Shown one piece after another: positions 1 to 8,775 of a DNA stretch of 64,000 nucleotides. A model generated the notes under the pieces. It was given only the letters and a program-made list of their open reading frames with translations, was not told the origin of the DNA and made no database searches. Numbering within the stretch: the first letter of the stretch is position 1; every line of letters begins with the position of its first letter. Source of the DNA: CFX5 sp023384495 (lineage in GTDB: Bacteria; Chloroflexota; Anaerolineae; Caldilineales; Caldilineaceae); the NCBI GenBank assembly GCA_048499455.1, contig JASNZV010000007.1, positions 211,524-275,523 of the forward strand, in the 5' to 3' direction. The position numbers and the translations under genes were made by a program.

Positions 1-2367
1 CACGCGAACGTCCCCACTGGCTGGCCCGGTTGGGTTATACGCTGACGCTTTTGAATAATGCTCCTCATCATACCAATCGGCAACCCACTCCCACACGTTT
101 CCCGCCATGTCCAGGGCCCCGTACGGGCTTGCGCCAGCCGCGTAACTAGCAACCGGCGCGACGTGGGTATAGCCATCATCAATAGTCTCATCATTCCAGC
201 CATTTTCACATTTTGCATCGCAATAATTGAGTCGAGCACCATCAAGCGTATTGCCCCACGGGTAGATGCGCCGATCATCCCCGCGCGCAGCGCGCTCCCA
301 CTCCGCCTCGGTTGGAAGTCGCACGGCCAACGCCGTCGCACGCGCCAGCCAGGCGGCATATGCCATAGCCTCATACCAGCTTACCCCCACCACCGGGTGG
401 TCGGGCTTATTCCATTCGCTCTCATTCCAAAAACGAGGTCGCTCTATGTTGCTTGCACTGCGCCATCGCCACCCCTCAGGCGTCCAGAGCGTCTCGTCGG
501 CATAGCCACCGGCCTCGACAAAGAAACCATATTGCGCATTGGTCACCTCCGTCTGGCCCAGCCAGAAGGTGTCCAAAGTCACCTCACGCGACGGGCGCTC
601 ATTGTCAAAACCCATGTTAGGCGAGCTGCCCATGACAAAAGTTCCCGCCGGCACATGGACAAAGTGCATCCCAAACTGTTCGACCAGCGGCAGGAGCTCC
701 GGCGCGGCGGCCGCCATCGTCGCGCTCGCCTGCGCCGCCATCGCCGTTGCCGTGGCTTGCGCGTGCGGCGCTATGGCGGTCAAGGTGGCATGCGATTCTG
801 CCTGGCCCGCAATCGCTGTTGCTGTCTCGTTCACTATCGATGTAAAGGTCGGCGTCGGCGTTTCGGTATCGGCCTGCGCCACAGCCGGCGCGGAGGCCGG
901 TTCGTCGGGCGTGGCGGTGGCGACCGTGGCCGGCGGCGCGCCGCCACCCGCCGGGTTGAGCCAGGTGCGCAGCGCGGGCAGCGCGGCCCAGAGCGCGGCG
1001 ATCACCAGCAGTGTGGCGGCCAGTGTGCGCGCGCCAAAGGCCAGCCAACTGCGCCGTGGCCGCGGCTGTGGTGAGGGCGCTGCTTGCCCGCGCACGTCCA
1101 CCTCAATCGGCGTGCGCCGTTCTTCCGCAGAGACGCCAGGTTGTGACGCCGGCGTCTCTGTCTCCGATGGCGGCGCGGGGACGGCTAACGTTTCCGGCGG
1201 CGGGGCCGGCGCTTCTTGTCGCGGTGGGGCCGGCGGGGCGGCGGGCAGGTCAAAGAGCCGGCCATCGGGCGTGCGCAGATAGAGCACGGGCGTGGCCCAC
1301 TCCACGTCGTTGTCGTCGCTGTAGATCGCCTTGCGCGCCTCGGCCAGCGCCGCCTCCAGCGGGTAGTTGTCGGCCAGCGCGGCGTAGAACTCGCGCGCCA
1401 GGATGATGGCGGCGCGGTCGGTGATCTCGAACTGCATGGCGATGACCGCGGGCAGCCCCTGTTGCAACAGGTGTTGCGCGACGCCGGCAAAGGGGTCGCT
1501 GGGGCCGGTGCGGGCCCCCTCGCAGGCGTTGAGAAAGGCGAGCCGCAGCGTGGGATGGTCGCGCAGCAGCGCGCCCAGCCGCCGGCCACCCACCAGCCGG
1601 CTGCGCCCCTGCTCATCCTCCAGCAGCAACACGCCCTCGTGGGTGGCCGGGTCAAAGCCGCCGTGGCCAATAAAGTGGAGGATGTGATAGCGGTTGCGCC
1701 GCAACTGCGTTTGCAGCGCGGCCAGCGTGGCCGATTCCAGCCGCGTCACCGCGATCAGCCTGTGGGCTTGCAGCGGCGCCAGCGCGGCCTGCACTTTGGC
1801 CCATTCGGCCTCCACATCGAGTTGCCCGGCGTTGTGGTCGCGCGGGTTGGCGATCATCACCAGCATCTGCAACGGCGGCTGCACCGGCAACGGCGTCAAC
1901 GGGCGCGGCAGCTCCAGATAGCGCACCAGCGGCGTCGCCGTTGAATGGGCCAGAAAACGCCCGCTGGTGGCGTCATAGAGGAATTCCCACGGCAGCGCCA
2001 CCAGTTCCGGCGCATGGTTGAGGCGTAGGCGAACGCGCAGCCCCTCCTCCGCCCGCTCGGCTGCGTCCAGGCTGCGCAACAGCCCGGACTGCACGTGGCC
2101 TCGAAAGAGCGCCCCATAGAGCCTGCGGCCAAATTCTTGCGCGGCCTGGCCCTCGCTCGAATGGAGGCTGCGCACGCCCCGTCGTGGCCGCCCAATGCGC
2201 AGAAAGAAATTCTCCAACTCCAGCGGCGAAAAGGGTAGCGCAAACTCGTCAACGGCCTGGCCGGCGGGTGAATTGAGCACGCGCACACGGTAACGGCCAG
2301 GCCCGCCAGGCGCCGCGTCGATCGCCTCAATCGAAATATCGAAGTTGTGATAGGTCAGCTGGGACAT
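1..2367 (-). CDS. CHAT protease - transmembrane - SUMF1 (FGE-sulfatase) fusion, C-terminus cut by window edge
   Basis: The minus-strand frame is open from the ATG at 2367 to base 1 (789 codons, no stop inside the window), so the C-terminus is missing. Residues about 1-410 form a CHAT (caspase-like, clan CD) domain: the LPWEFLYD strand, the catalytic histidine in HFIGHGG (His235) and the catalytic cysteine in LNACEGAR (Cys282) are all present. A proline-rich linker is followed by one transmembrane helix near residues 440-460, then an Ala/Thr-rich stretch, then a formylglycine-generating-enzyme/SUMF1-type fold from about residue 558 (VPAGTFVMGS, PVVGVSWYEA, LPTEAEWERAARG, YPWGN, DMAGNVWEWVADWY). 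The likely topology is a cytoplasmic protease with an exported SUMF1 domain, or the reverse. SUMF1-like domains often act as binding modules rather than true sulfatase-maturing enzymes. The substrate is unknown. Confidence 0.9.
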   Translation of the reverse strand, partial: MSQLTYHNFDISIEAIDAAPGGPGRYRVRVLNSPAGQAVDEFALPFSPLELENFFLRIGRPRRGVRSLHSSEGQAAQEFGRRLYGALFRGHVQSGLLRSLDAAERAEEGLRVRLRLNHAPELVALPWEFLYDATSGRFLAHSTATPLVRYLELPRPLTPLPVQPPLQMLVMIANPRDHNAGQLDVEAEWAKVQAALAPLQAHRLIAVTRLESATLAALQTQLRRNRYHILHFIGHGGFDPATHEGVLLLEDEQGRSRLVGGRRLGALLRDHPTLRLAFLNACEGARTGPSDPFAGVAQHLLQQGLPAVIAMQFEITDRAAIILAREFYAALADNYPLEAALAEARKAIYSDDNDVEWATPVLYLRTPDGRLFDLPAAPPAPPRQEAPAPPPETLAVPAPPSETETPASQPGVSAEERRTPIEVDVRGQAAPSPQPRPRRSWLAFGARTLAATLLVIAALWAALPALRTWLNPAGGGAPPATVATATPDEPASAPAVAQADTETPTPTFTSIVNETATAIAGQAESHATLTAIAPHAQATATAMAAQASATMAAAAPELLPLVEQFGMHFVHVPAGTFVMGSSPNMGFDNERPSREVTLDTFWLGQTEVTNAQYGFFVEAGGYADETLWTPEGWRWRSASNIERPRFWNESEWNKPDHPVVGVSWYEAMAYAAWLARATALAVRLPTEAEWERAARGDDRRIYPWGNTLDGARLNYCDAKCENGWNDETIDDGYTHVAPVASYAAGASPYGALDMAGNVWEWVADWYDEEHYSKASAYNPTGPASGDVRV

Positions 2368-2482
2368 GGGGGAGCCTCGCCGTGTGTCGTCGTCTTGCAC
2401 GAGTGTATCATGGGATGGCGCTGGCGTCTAGCACGATTTTGTGCGAGGGTCTACTTCAGAGTGGAGGCGAAATGAGTGCTCT

Positions 2483-2524
2483 CCGCCGGTCCGTAACCGG
2501 TGGCCGGCGGGTCACGGACCCGCC
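2483..2524. repeat. Twin-hairpin dispersed repeat, copy 1
   Basis: On the minus strand this contains two small stem-loops in a row, GGGTC-CGT-GACCC and CCGGT-TACGG-ACCGG. The same two blocks recur on the plus strand at 38145-38181 with a spacer of nearly the same length. It lies in the 325-bp gap between the divergently transcribed CHAT-SUMF1 and double solute-binding genes. GTGCTC/GAGCAC arms just outside could extend the fold. Confidence 0.75.
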
Positions 2525-2673
2525 AGGAGCACTGCTGCCCCAAACTTGAATTGCACCCTTTGTGCGAGGGGTGTGGGCAATAGATGATAAGACAGACGAT
2601 ACGACAATAGACGAGGGGTTGCCGCTCAAGCGGCAACCGCGCGGGCCATCCACTCGGAGGGGCCAGAGGGCTG

Positions 2674-2682
2674 TGGTATAAT
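2674..2682 (+). promoter_or_regulatory. Extended -10 promoter (TGGTATAAT) of the double-SBP gene
   Basis: TG-G-TATAAT is a perfect extended -10 element. It ends only 10 nt before the ATG at 2693, so the transcript would have almost no leader. No good -35 box is visible and there is no Shine-Dalgarno sequence in front of the ATG. Confidence 0.55.
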
Positions 2683-2692
2683 CGCAACTGAA

Positions 2693-5083
2693 ATGAAACC
2701 GATACACCATGATGCAAGACAGTTTTCGTCCCTCCGCCGGTTGTGGATTGTGCTCTGGTTGTTGCTTTGCACTCTGTTGCTGGCCGGGTGCCCGCCAGGC
2801 CGCGCCGAAACGCGAAACGGCGCCGTGCAGGGGCGCATTCTTCTCTGGCATTCGTTGGCTGCCGGCGAGGCCAGCACGCTGAGCGAGATCATTGCGCGCT
2901 TTCGCACCATCCACCCACGCGCCGCCATCCAGATCCAGGGGTTTGCCACTGCACAAGAGATGCGCGATGCATTTCAGGCAGCGGCTGATTCGGGGCTCGG
3001 TCCCGACCTATTGCTGGCCCCCAGCGCATGGGTTGGCCCGCTCGCCGACCAACGGCTAATCGACCCCATCGACAGCGCCATCCCCGAAAGCACATTGCAG
3101 CGCTACACCCCCACCGTGTTGGAAACGGTGCGCTACCGGGAGCAGCTCTATGGCTTGCCGGCATCGATCAACACCATGGGGCTCTATTTCCGCACCCGCC
3201 TGGTCGAGCAGCCCGCCGCCACGCTAGACGAACTGTTGGCCGAGGCGGCGCAGGGTCGCGTAGTGGCGATTGGCGCGAGCTTTCTCGATGCGTTTTGGGG
3301 CGCGCCAGCGTTTGGCGGGCGTCTGCTCGACGATGAAGGGCGCGTTGTGCTTGATCGCGGCGGTTTTGCCAACTGGCTGGCCTGGTTGCGCGATGCCCGC
3401 GAGGCGCCCGGAATGATCATCGACAACAACCGTGAGGTGCTGCGCAGCCGCTTTATGGACGATGGCGTTGCCTATTATGTGGGATACGCCGACGAGTTGA
3501 ATCTGTTGGTGGACACGCTGGGCAGCGACCAGATCGGCGTGGCGCCGCTGCCGGCGGGGCCGGTGGCCGCTGCGGGGCCGTTCCTTACCACCCATAGCTT
3601 TCTCTTCAGCAATGTCTCTTCGGAGGCACAGCGCAATCTGGCCCTGGCGCTGGCGCAATTCGTCACCAATACTGAGCAATCATCTACGCTGATGCGGCAG
3701 GCGCGCCATGTGCCGGCCAACACGCGCGTGCGGGTCAACCCGCGGCTCAATCCCAACATTGCGAGCTTTTCGGCCCAGGCGCGCACCGCCGTGCCCCTGG
3801 CGAATCGGCCCGAGATGGAGGCGATCCTGGCGTATGGCGGTGATGCCTACAACCGGGTGCTGGAGGGGGTGCTCGAACCCGCCGAGGCCGCTATCGAAAT
3901 CACCAATCTGGTCAACGAGATCAATGGTTTTGCGCCGGTCACAACGCCGCCCTCGGTCTGCACCGGTGTCGGCACCGTGCAACTGGCCCACAGCCTGGAG
4001 GGGAGCGCGGTCGAAGCACTTGACGCCATCATTAACCGCTTCCGCAGCGAATGCCCGACCATCATTGTACGCTCCCAGTATATTGCCCCGTCTGATCTGC
4101 CAGCGCAGGTTGCGGCGCGCGGGGCCGGCGCCGGTCGCATCGACCTGATCTTTGCGTCGCAGAGCGCGTTTCAAGCGTTTTCGGCCGAGTCGGTGGTAGC
4201 CAACCTCAACAACTATGTGGACAACGAAACGCTGCAGCGCTTCCGCCCGGACGCCCTCAACGCGCTGCGCAACCAGGGGGGGCTTTACGGGCTGCCCGTA
4301 TCGGTGGGCGCGCCGGCGCTCTATTACAACCGGGCGCTCATCGCAGACCCGGCGCGTACGCTTGATGAGCTGCGCGCTCAGGCCGGCCAGGGGACGCCCG
4401 TGGCGCTCGATATCCGCTTTGAAGCGGCCTTTTGGGGCGTTGGCGCGTTTGACGATGGGCCGGCAAACGCCACCGGTGATCAACTCGTTGACCCAAACGC
4501 GCTGGCCGCTTGGCTTGAATGGCTACGCGAGGCGCGCGAGCGCGGCGGCATCCGACTCAGCCGTGACCCCGGTGCGCTCCAGGCCGATTTTGTGGCGGGC
4601 AACACAGCATATCTGGTGGCCGGGCCCAGTCTTTTGGCTGAGCTAGAGACAACGCTTGGGGCGCAGTTGGGGATTGTCCCGCTTCCTGCCGGCCCGGCTG
4701 GCGATGCGGCGCCGCTGCTAACGGCCAGTGGCTTCTTTGTCCATCGCCAGGCGTCCGAGCGGCAGGCCCGGCTGGCGATGGAATTTGCAACGTATGCCAC
4801 CAATGTCGACAGCCAGACCCTGTGGATGCAGGCGACTGACCTCATCCCCGCCAATACCAGTGTTGAGGTGGCGGACACGCCGTCCCGGATCGTCTTTGTC
4901 GAGCAGGCGCGTACAGCGCGCGTCATGCCCAACGACCCGGCTATGAGGACACTGCTGGCGGTGGGTGATGTGGCCTATCATGCTGTTCTCGACGAGGGGG
5001 TGGAGCCAGAAACAGCTGTGCAACGCATGTTTGCGGCCCTGCAAGCAGCGACGGAAGGGAATGGGCCAGATGATGACGGTTAG
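2693..5083 (+). CDS. Lipoprotein with two fused extracellular solute-binding (ABC type 1, sugar-like) domains
   Basis: The 796-residue product has a type II signal peptide (hydrophobic stretch, then LLLAGC lipobox with Cys about residue 32). It is followed by two homologous periplasmic-binding domains of the maltose/sn-glycerol-3-phosphate type. Domain 1 spans about residues 45-410 and domain 2 about 420-785. They share the order 'LWHSL/LAHSL...', 'LYGLPxSxxxxxLYxxxxL', 'TLDEL', a WL-WLREARE helix, and 'GVAPLPAGP / GIVPLPAGP'. This is an internal duplication and fusion; ordinary family members are about 400-450 residues with one domain. No permease or ATPase gene is next to it, so it may work with a transporter encoded elsewhere or as a sensor. 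The next gene, an MscS channel, starts just after or within its 3' end. Confidence 0.88.
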   Translation: MKPIHHDARQFSSLRRLWIVLWLLLCTLLLAGCPPGRAETRNGAVQGRILLWHSLAAGEASTLSEIIARFRTIHPRAAIQIQGFATAQEMRDAFQAAADSGLGPDLLLAPSAWVGPLADQRLIDPIDSAIPESTLQRYTPTVLETVRYREQLYGLPASINTMGLYFRTRLVEQPAATLDELLAEAAQGRVVAIGASFLDAFWGAPAFGGRLLDDEGRVVLDRGGFANWLAWLRDAREAPGMIIDNNREVLRSRFMDDGVAYYVGYADELNLLVDTLGSDQIGVAPLPAGPVAAAGPFLTTHSFLFSNVSSEAQRNLALALAQFVTNTEQSSTLMRQARHVPANTRVRVNPRLNPNIASFSAQARTAVPLANRPEMEAILAYGGDAYNRVLEGVLEPAEAAIEITNLVNEINGFAPVTTPPSVCTGVGTVQLAHSLEGSAVEALDAIINRFRSECPTIIVRSQYIAPSDLPAQVAARGAGAGRIDLIFASQSAFQAFSAESVVANLNNYVDNETLQRFRPDALNALRNQGGLYGLPVSVGAPALYYNRALIADPARTLDELRAQAGQGTPVALDIRFEAAFWGVGAFDDGPANATGDQLVDPNALAAWLEWLREARERGGIRLSRDPGALQADFVAGNTAYLVAGPSLLAELETTLGAQLGIVPLPAGPAGDAAPLLTASGFFVHRQASERQARLAMEFATYATNVDSQTLWMQATDLIPANTSVEVADTPSRIVFVEQARTARVMPNDPAMRTLLAVGDVAYHAVLDEGVEPETAVQRMFAALQAATEGNGPDDDG

Positions 5084-5159
5084 CCAACAGAGCCTACAAT
5101 TTGCATCGTGGATGAGCGGTGGCGTCCGCGCCCACGTAGCGGCACAGTGGACAGGAGTC

Positions 5160-6563
5160 ATGGGTGATATGGACGACCCACGGATCCGAGCAATAACCGA
5201 CCAGCTTAACACCATCTTGCTGGTGGCTGAGCGTCCGGTAGTGCAGCGCCAGATCATCGCCTTTGCCCTGGTGGTGGCGGCGGCGTGGTTTGGGTCGTGG
5301 CTCCTGCGCCGGCTGCTTCACATAGAGCCCCCCAGCGAAGAGGAAGGCGAGAGCCGCAGAACCCTGCACTGGCGCGACCGCATTCGGATGTGGGTGCGCG
5401 CCGTGCATGTGACGCTCTTCCCGCTCTTTGGCCTGATATGCGGGCAATTGGCAATCCAGGTGTTTGGCGTCTTAGGCTGGCGTAGTGGTCTGCTGGAGCG
5501 TTTTATCCCCATCTTTTGGCTCTTTCTGGTCTACCGCGTGCTAGTGGGTTTGCTCTATGGTTTCCTACCGGCAGTCCGTGCGCTTCGCTACCAGCGCCGT
5601 TTTTTGGCGCCGATCTTTACGATACTGGTGATCCTGATTGCGGGGCGCAGCCTGTCGGGCACCTTCCCGATTGGCGCCATCGAGCTCTTCACCTTTATGG
5701 ACCAGCCGGTTGTGCTGGGCGCGCTCTTTTCGGCAGCCGTGTTGCTCTACATCTTCCTCGTATTGGCGCTGGTCACCCGTGAGGGGTTGCGCACCGTGAT
5801 CCTGCCGCGCGCCAATGCCGACCCAGGCGTCACCAACACCATTGTTGTGATCAGCTATTATGCGGTTGTCACCATGGGCATTCTCACCGCCGTGAGTACG
5901 CTGGGGGTTGATCTTTCGGCCCTGGCCATCATTGGCGGCGGGCTGTCGGTGGGGTTGGGCTTTGGTTTGCAGGAACTGGTTGGCAACTTTGTGAGCGGCA
6001 TCTTGTTGCTCTTTGAGCGAACGCTCAGGCCGGGCGACGTGATCGAAGTGGGCGGGTCGCGTGGGGTGGTGGAGCAACTGCGCATGCGCGCCACCGTCGT
6101 GCGCTCAGCCGACAACATCGAGATTCTCATCCCCAACAAAAGTCTGCTCACCTCTACCGTCTCTACTTATAAACAGACTGATCGAACCATTCGCCGCACC
6201 ATTCGCGTCGGGGTCAGCTATCACAGCGATCCGACAGAGGTGCGCGAGGTGCTCCTGGGCGTGGCCGAACGGCATGGCCTGGTGCTCAAAAAGCCGGCCC
6301 CCGATGTCTTTTTTGTTAGCTTTGGCCCCTCAAGCCTGGATTTCGAGCTCGCGTTCTGGTTGGGCGACCCCATCAGCGCGCTCAAAGTGACCAGCGACCT
6401 ACACTTCATGATCTGGCGCGAGTTCGAGAAGCATCGGATCGAGATCCCCTTCCCACAACAGGATATTCATATTCGCAGCGGCGCGCCGTGGCAAACACAG
6501 CAGGCGGCCCACCAATCGCATGACACCCCCACCCGCGACGGGCCAATCAGGTTGCCGGCCTGA
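5160..6563 (+). CDS. MscS-family mechanosensitive channel
   Basis: The 467-residue protein has about five N-terminal hydrophobic segments and then the MscS core. The core includes the pore-lining helix with glycine/alanine packing (ALAIIGGGLSVGLGFGLQ), the ELVGNFVSGILLLFERTLRPGD loop, the beta domain (GSRGVVEQLRMRATVVRSADNIEILIPNKSLL) and the C-terminal alpha/beta domain ending near the FPQQDIHIRS motif. Such channels open under membrane tension and release solutes during osmotic downshock. The ATG at 5160 follows AGGAG by only two bases. An ATG at 5169 has better spacing, and an in-frame ATG at 5070 would overlap the end of the upstream gene, so the start is uncertain. It is probably co-transcribed with the double solute-binding lipoprotein. 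Confidence 0.88.
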   Translation: MGDMDDPRIRAITDQLNTILLVAERPVVQRQIIAFALVVAAAWFGSWLLRRLLHIEPPSEEEGESRRTLHWRDRIRMWVRAVHVTLFPLFGLICGQLAIQVFGVLGWRSGLLERFIPIFWLFLVYRVLVGLLYGFLPAVRALRYQRRFLAPIFTILVILIAGRSLSGTFPIGAIELFTFMDQPVVLGALFSAAVLLYIFLVLALVTREGLRTVILPRANADPGVTNTIVVISYYAVVTMGILTAVSTLGVDLSALAIIGGGLSVGLGFGLQELVGNFVSGILLLFERTLRPGDVIEVGGSRGVVEQLRMRATVVRSADNIEILIPNKSLLTSTVSTYKQTDRTIRRTIRVGVSYHSDPTEVREVLLGVAERHGLVLKKPAPDVFFVSFGPSSLDFELAFWLGDPISALKVTSDLHFMIWREFEKHRIEIPFPQQDIHIRSGAPWQTQQAAHQSHDTPTRDGPIRLPA

Positions 6564-6572
6564 CGCGGTGCA

Positions 6573-6581
6573 TGGCATAAT
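6573..6581 (+). promoter_or_regulatory. Extended -10 (TGGCATAAT) upstream of xylA
   Basis: TG-G-CATAAT lies 50 bp before the xylA ATG and downstream of the MscS stop. It gives xylA its own likely promoter. A strong Shine-Dalgarno (GGGAGGA, about 6621-6627) precedes the ATG at 6632. Confidence 0.5.
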
Positions 6582-6631
6582 CAGAGCTTACCACATGACT
6601 TGTTGTTAACATACGCAAGAGGGAGGAACTC

Positions 6632-7798
6632 ATGGCAGACTATCAGCCCAAACCCGAACACAAGTTTAGTTTTGGCCTCTGGACGGTCAACAACCCCGGG
6701 CGCGACCCCTTTGGCGACGCCGTGCGCACGCCCATGTCCCCGGTGGAGACGGTCCACCTGCTGGCCGAGGTGGGGGCCTGGGGCGTCAACTTTCACGACA
6801 ATGACCTGATCCCCATCGACGCCACCCATGCACAAGAGCGCCAGATCATGGCCGGCTTTCAGAAGGCGCTGGCCGACACCGGGATCGTCGTCCCCATGGC
6901 GACGACCAACCTCTTTTTCGACCCCGTCTTCCGCGACGGCGCCTTCACCAGCAACGACCCCAAGGTGCGCGCCTATGCGCGGCAAAAGACCATACGCTCC
7001 ATGGATCTGGGCGCTGAGCTGGGCGCAAAGGTTTATGTCTTCTGGGGCGGGCGTGAAGGAACGGAGACCGACTCGGGCAAGAGCGCGCTGGATGCGGGCA
7101 AGTGGTTCCGCGAGGCGCTCAACTTTTTCTGCGAATACAGCATCGACCAGGGGTACGGTTACAAGTTTGCGCTCGAGGCCAAACCCAACGAACCGCGTGG
7201 CGACCTCTACCTCCCCACTACCGGCGCCATGCTCGGCTTCATCGCCACGCTGGACCACCCGGAGATGGTGGGCGTCAACCCCGAGGTGGCCCACGAAACC
7301 ATGGCCGGCCTCAACTTCATGCACGCCGTGGCCCAGGCGTGGGACGCCGGCAAGCTCTTCCACATCGATCTCAACGACCAGAACATCGGTCGTTATGACC
7401 AGGATTTCCGCTTTGGCTCGCACAACATCAAGCAGAACTTCTTCCTGGTCAAGTTTCTGGAGGATGTGGGCTACGACGCGCCCCGTCACTTCGACGCCCA
7501 CGCCTATCGCTCGTCCGACACCGAGGACATCAAGGCCTTTGCGCGCGGCTGTATGCGCACCTATCTGATCCTCAAAGAAAAGGCGGCCCGGTTTAACGCG
7601 GACGCCGAAATTCAGGCGCTGCTGGCCGAGATCAAGGCCGACGACGGCGCGATGGATCCATTCTTTGGCAAATATTCGGCGGAAAAGGCCAAGGCGCTCA
7701 AGGCGCACATGTTTGACCGGCCCGCCATGGGCAAGCGCGGCCAGCCCTACGAGCGGCTGGATCAGCTCGTCATCGACCTGCTGCTCGGCGTGCGGTAG
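6632..7798 (+). CDS. xylA: Xylose isomerase (actinobacterial-type, class I)
   Basis: The 388-residue product interconverts D-xylose and D-xylulose (and glucose and fructose), a cytosolic metal-dependent reaction. The active-site signatures are in order: NFHDNDLIP (catalytic His about residue 55 with its Asp partner), VFWGGREG, ALEAKPNEPRGD (metal Glu and the key Lys), GVNPEVAHETMAGLNF (metal Glu and His), FHIDLNDQ and RYDQDFRFG (metal Asp residues), and HFDAHAYR. The length matches the short class I enzymes of Streptomyces and Thermus. No xylulokinase (xylB) or xylose transporter gene is adjacent, so it stands alone here, with its own Shine-Dalgarno sequence. The gene ends 11 bp before the convergent nucleoside hydrolase. 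Confidence 0.96.
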   Translation: MADYQPKPEHKFSFGLWTVNNPGRDPFGDAVRTPMSPVETVHLLAEVGAWGVNFHDNDLIPIDATHAQERQIMAGFQKALADTGIVVPMATTNLFFDPVFRDGAFTSNDPKVRAYARQKTIRSMDLGAELGAKVYVFWGGREGTETDSGKSALDAGKWFREALNFFCEYSIDQGYGYKFALEAKPNEPRGDLYLPTTGAMLGFIATLDHPEMVGVNPEVAHETMAGLNFMHAVAQAWDAGKLFHIDLNDQNIGRYDQDFRFGSHNIKQNFFLVKFLEDVGYDAPRHFDAHAYRSSDTEDIKAFARGCMRTYLILKEKAARFNADAEIQALLAEIKADDGAMDPFFGKYSAEKAKALKAHMFDRPAMGKRGQPYERLDQLVIDLLLGVR

Positions 7799-7809
7799 GC
7801 GCCTGACGG

Positions 7810-8775
7810 CTACACCACGAGCCACGGCGCGCCCACGGCCTGGGCAAAAAGCCGCCGGTAGCGCGCCTCATCCACCGCGGTGACCACGTCGATCTCGTGC
7901 AGCGAGGTCTGCCAGAACTCCTCGGGGTGGGCGCGTTGGGCCGGCAGGCGGCGGTCCACCACCGTCTGGCCGCGGGTGGCGACGCCGGCCAGCTCCACTG
8001 TGATGGGAAGCCGCTCCACCGTGGCGCCCGCCGGGTCGATGAGCGACGCCACCGCGCCGGCGTCGCCAAGCAGCGCATGGTCGACGCCAAAGAAATCGGC
8101 GGAAAAACGAAAGATGCGCCCGGCCTGGCGCGCTGCCGGGTCGGGCGCATGTACAAAGCGCTCGAACTCAGGGCGAGTAAACCGGAGCTGGCGAAAGGGG
8201 TCGAGCGGATAGAGGCGGATGGGCAGCCCGCTCTCCAGCACCATCGCCGCCGCCTCGGGGTCGCAACGGATGTTGAACTCGGCCATAGGCGAAGTGTTGC
8301 CGGGCGCGGCGTAGGTTCCGCCCATGATGGTCAACCCCGCAATGCGCCCCCACAGCGCAGGGTACATCCGCAAAAAGACAGCCACATTGGTCAGCGGCGC
8401 CAGCGCAATCAGGTGAACCGGTTCGGTCGCCTGGCTCAGGGTCTGGCGCATCAACTCCACTGCGTGTACGGCCACGGGCAATCGCGGAGAAGCGGGCAGC
8501 CCCAGGTCGGCCATGCCGTCACGCCCGTGGAGCAGCAGCGGCGCGGGCGGGCGTTCCACCAAGGCTCGTTCCATGCCCGCGGCTACGGGGATGGCCGGCG
8601 CATCCACCACATCGAGCACCTTGAGCGTGTTCTCCACCACCTGCCCGACGCGATGGTTGCCGCCCACGCAGGTGATGGCGCGTACATCCAGCCGGGGGGA
8701 GCGGAGCGCCAACATCAGCGCCAGCGCGTCATCGATGCCTGTGTCGACATCGAGCAGAACGGGGAGCTTCGTCAC
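7810..8775 (-). CDS. Nucleoside hydrolase-like protein (IU-NH fold), altered catalytic His motif
   Basis: The 321-residue protein has the calcium-binding N-terminal motif LLDVDTGIDDALAL of inosine/uridine nucleoside hydrolases, the LIALAPLTNVA segment and the IMGGTY strand. These enzymes split ribonucleosides into base and ribose. The C-terminal motif that is normally HDPLA or HDALA reads GDAGAVASLIDP here, so the usual catalytic histidine is replaced by glycine. The distal Asp, a calcium ligand, is kept. It could use another acid, act on an unusual N-riboside, or be weakly active. It is the second gene of an operon: its ATG overlaps the amidase stop by four bases (8772-8775). A second nucleoside hydrolase at 59086 has the normal HDPLA motif. 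Confidence 0.88.
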   Translation of the reverse strand: MTKLPVLLDVDTGIDDALALMLALRSPRLDVRAITCVGGNHRVGQVVENTLKVLDVVDAPAIPVAAGMERALVERPPAPLLLHGRDGMADLGLPASPRLPVAVHAVELMRQTLSQATEPVHLIALAPLTNVAVFLRMYPALWGRIAGLTIMGGTYAAPGNTSPMAEFNIRCDPEAAAMVLESGLPIRLYPLDPFRQLRFTRPEFERFVHAPDPAARQAGRIFRFSADFFGVDHALLGDAGAVASLIDPAGATVERLPITVELAGVATRGQTVVDRRLPAQRAHPEEFWQTSLHEIDVVTAVDEARYRRLFAQAVGAPWLVV

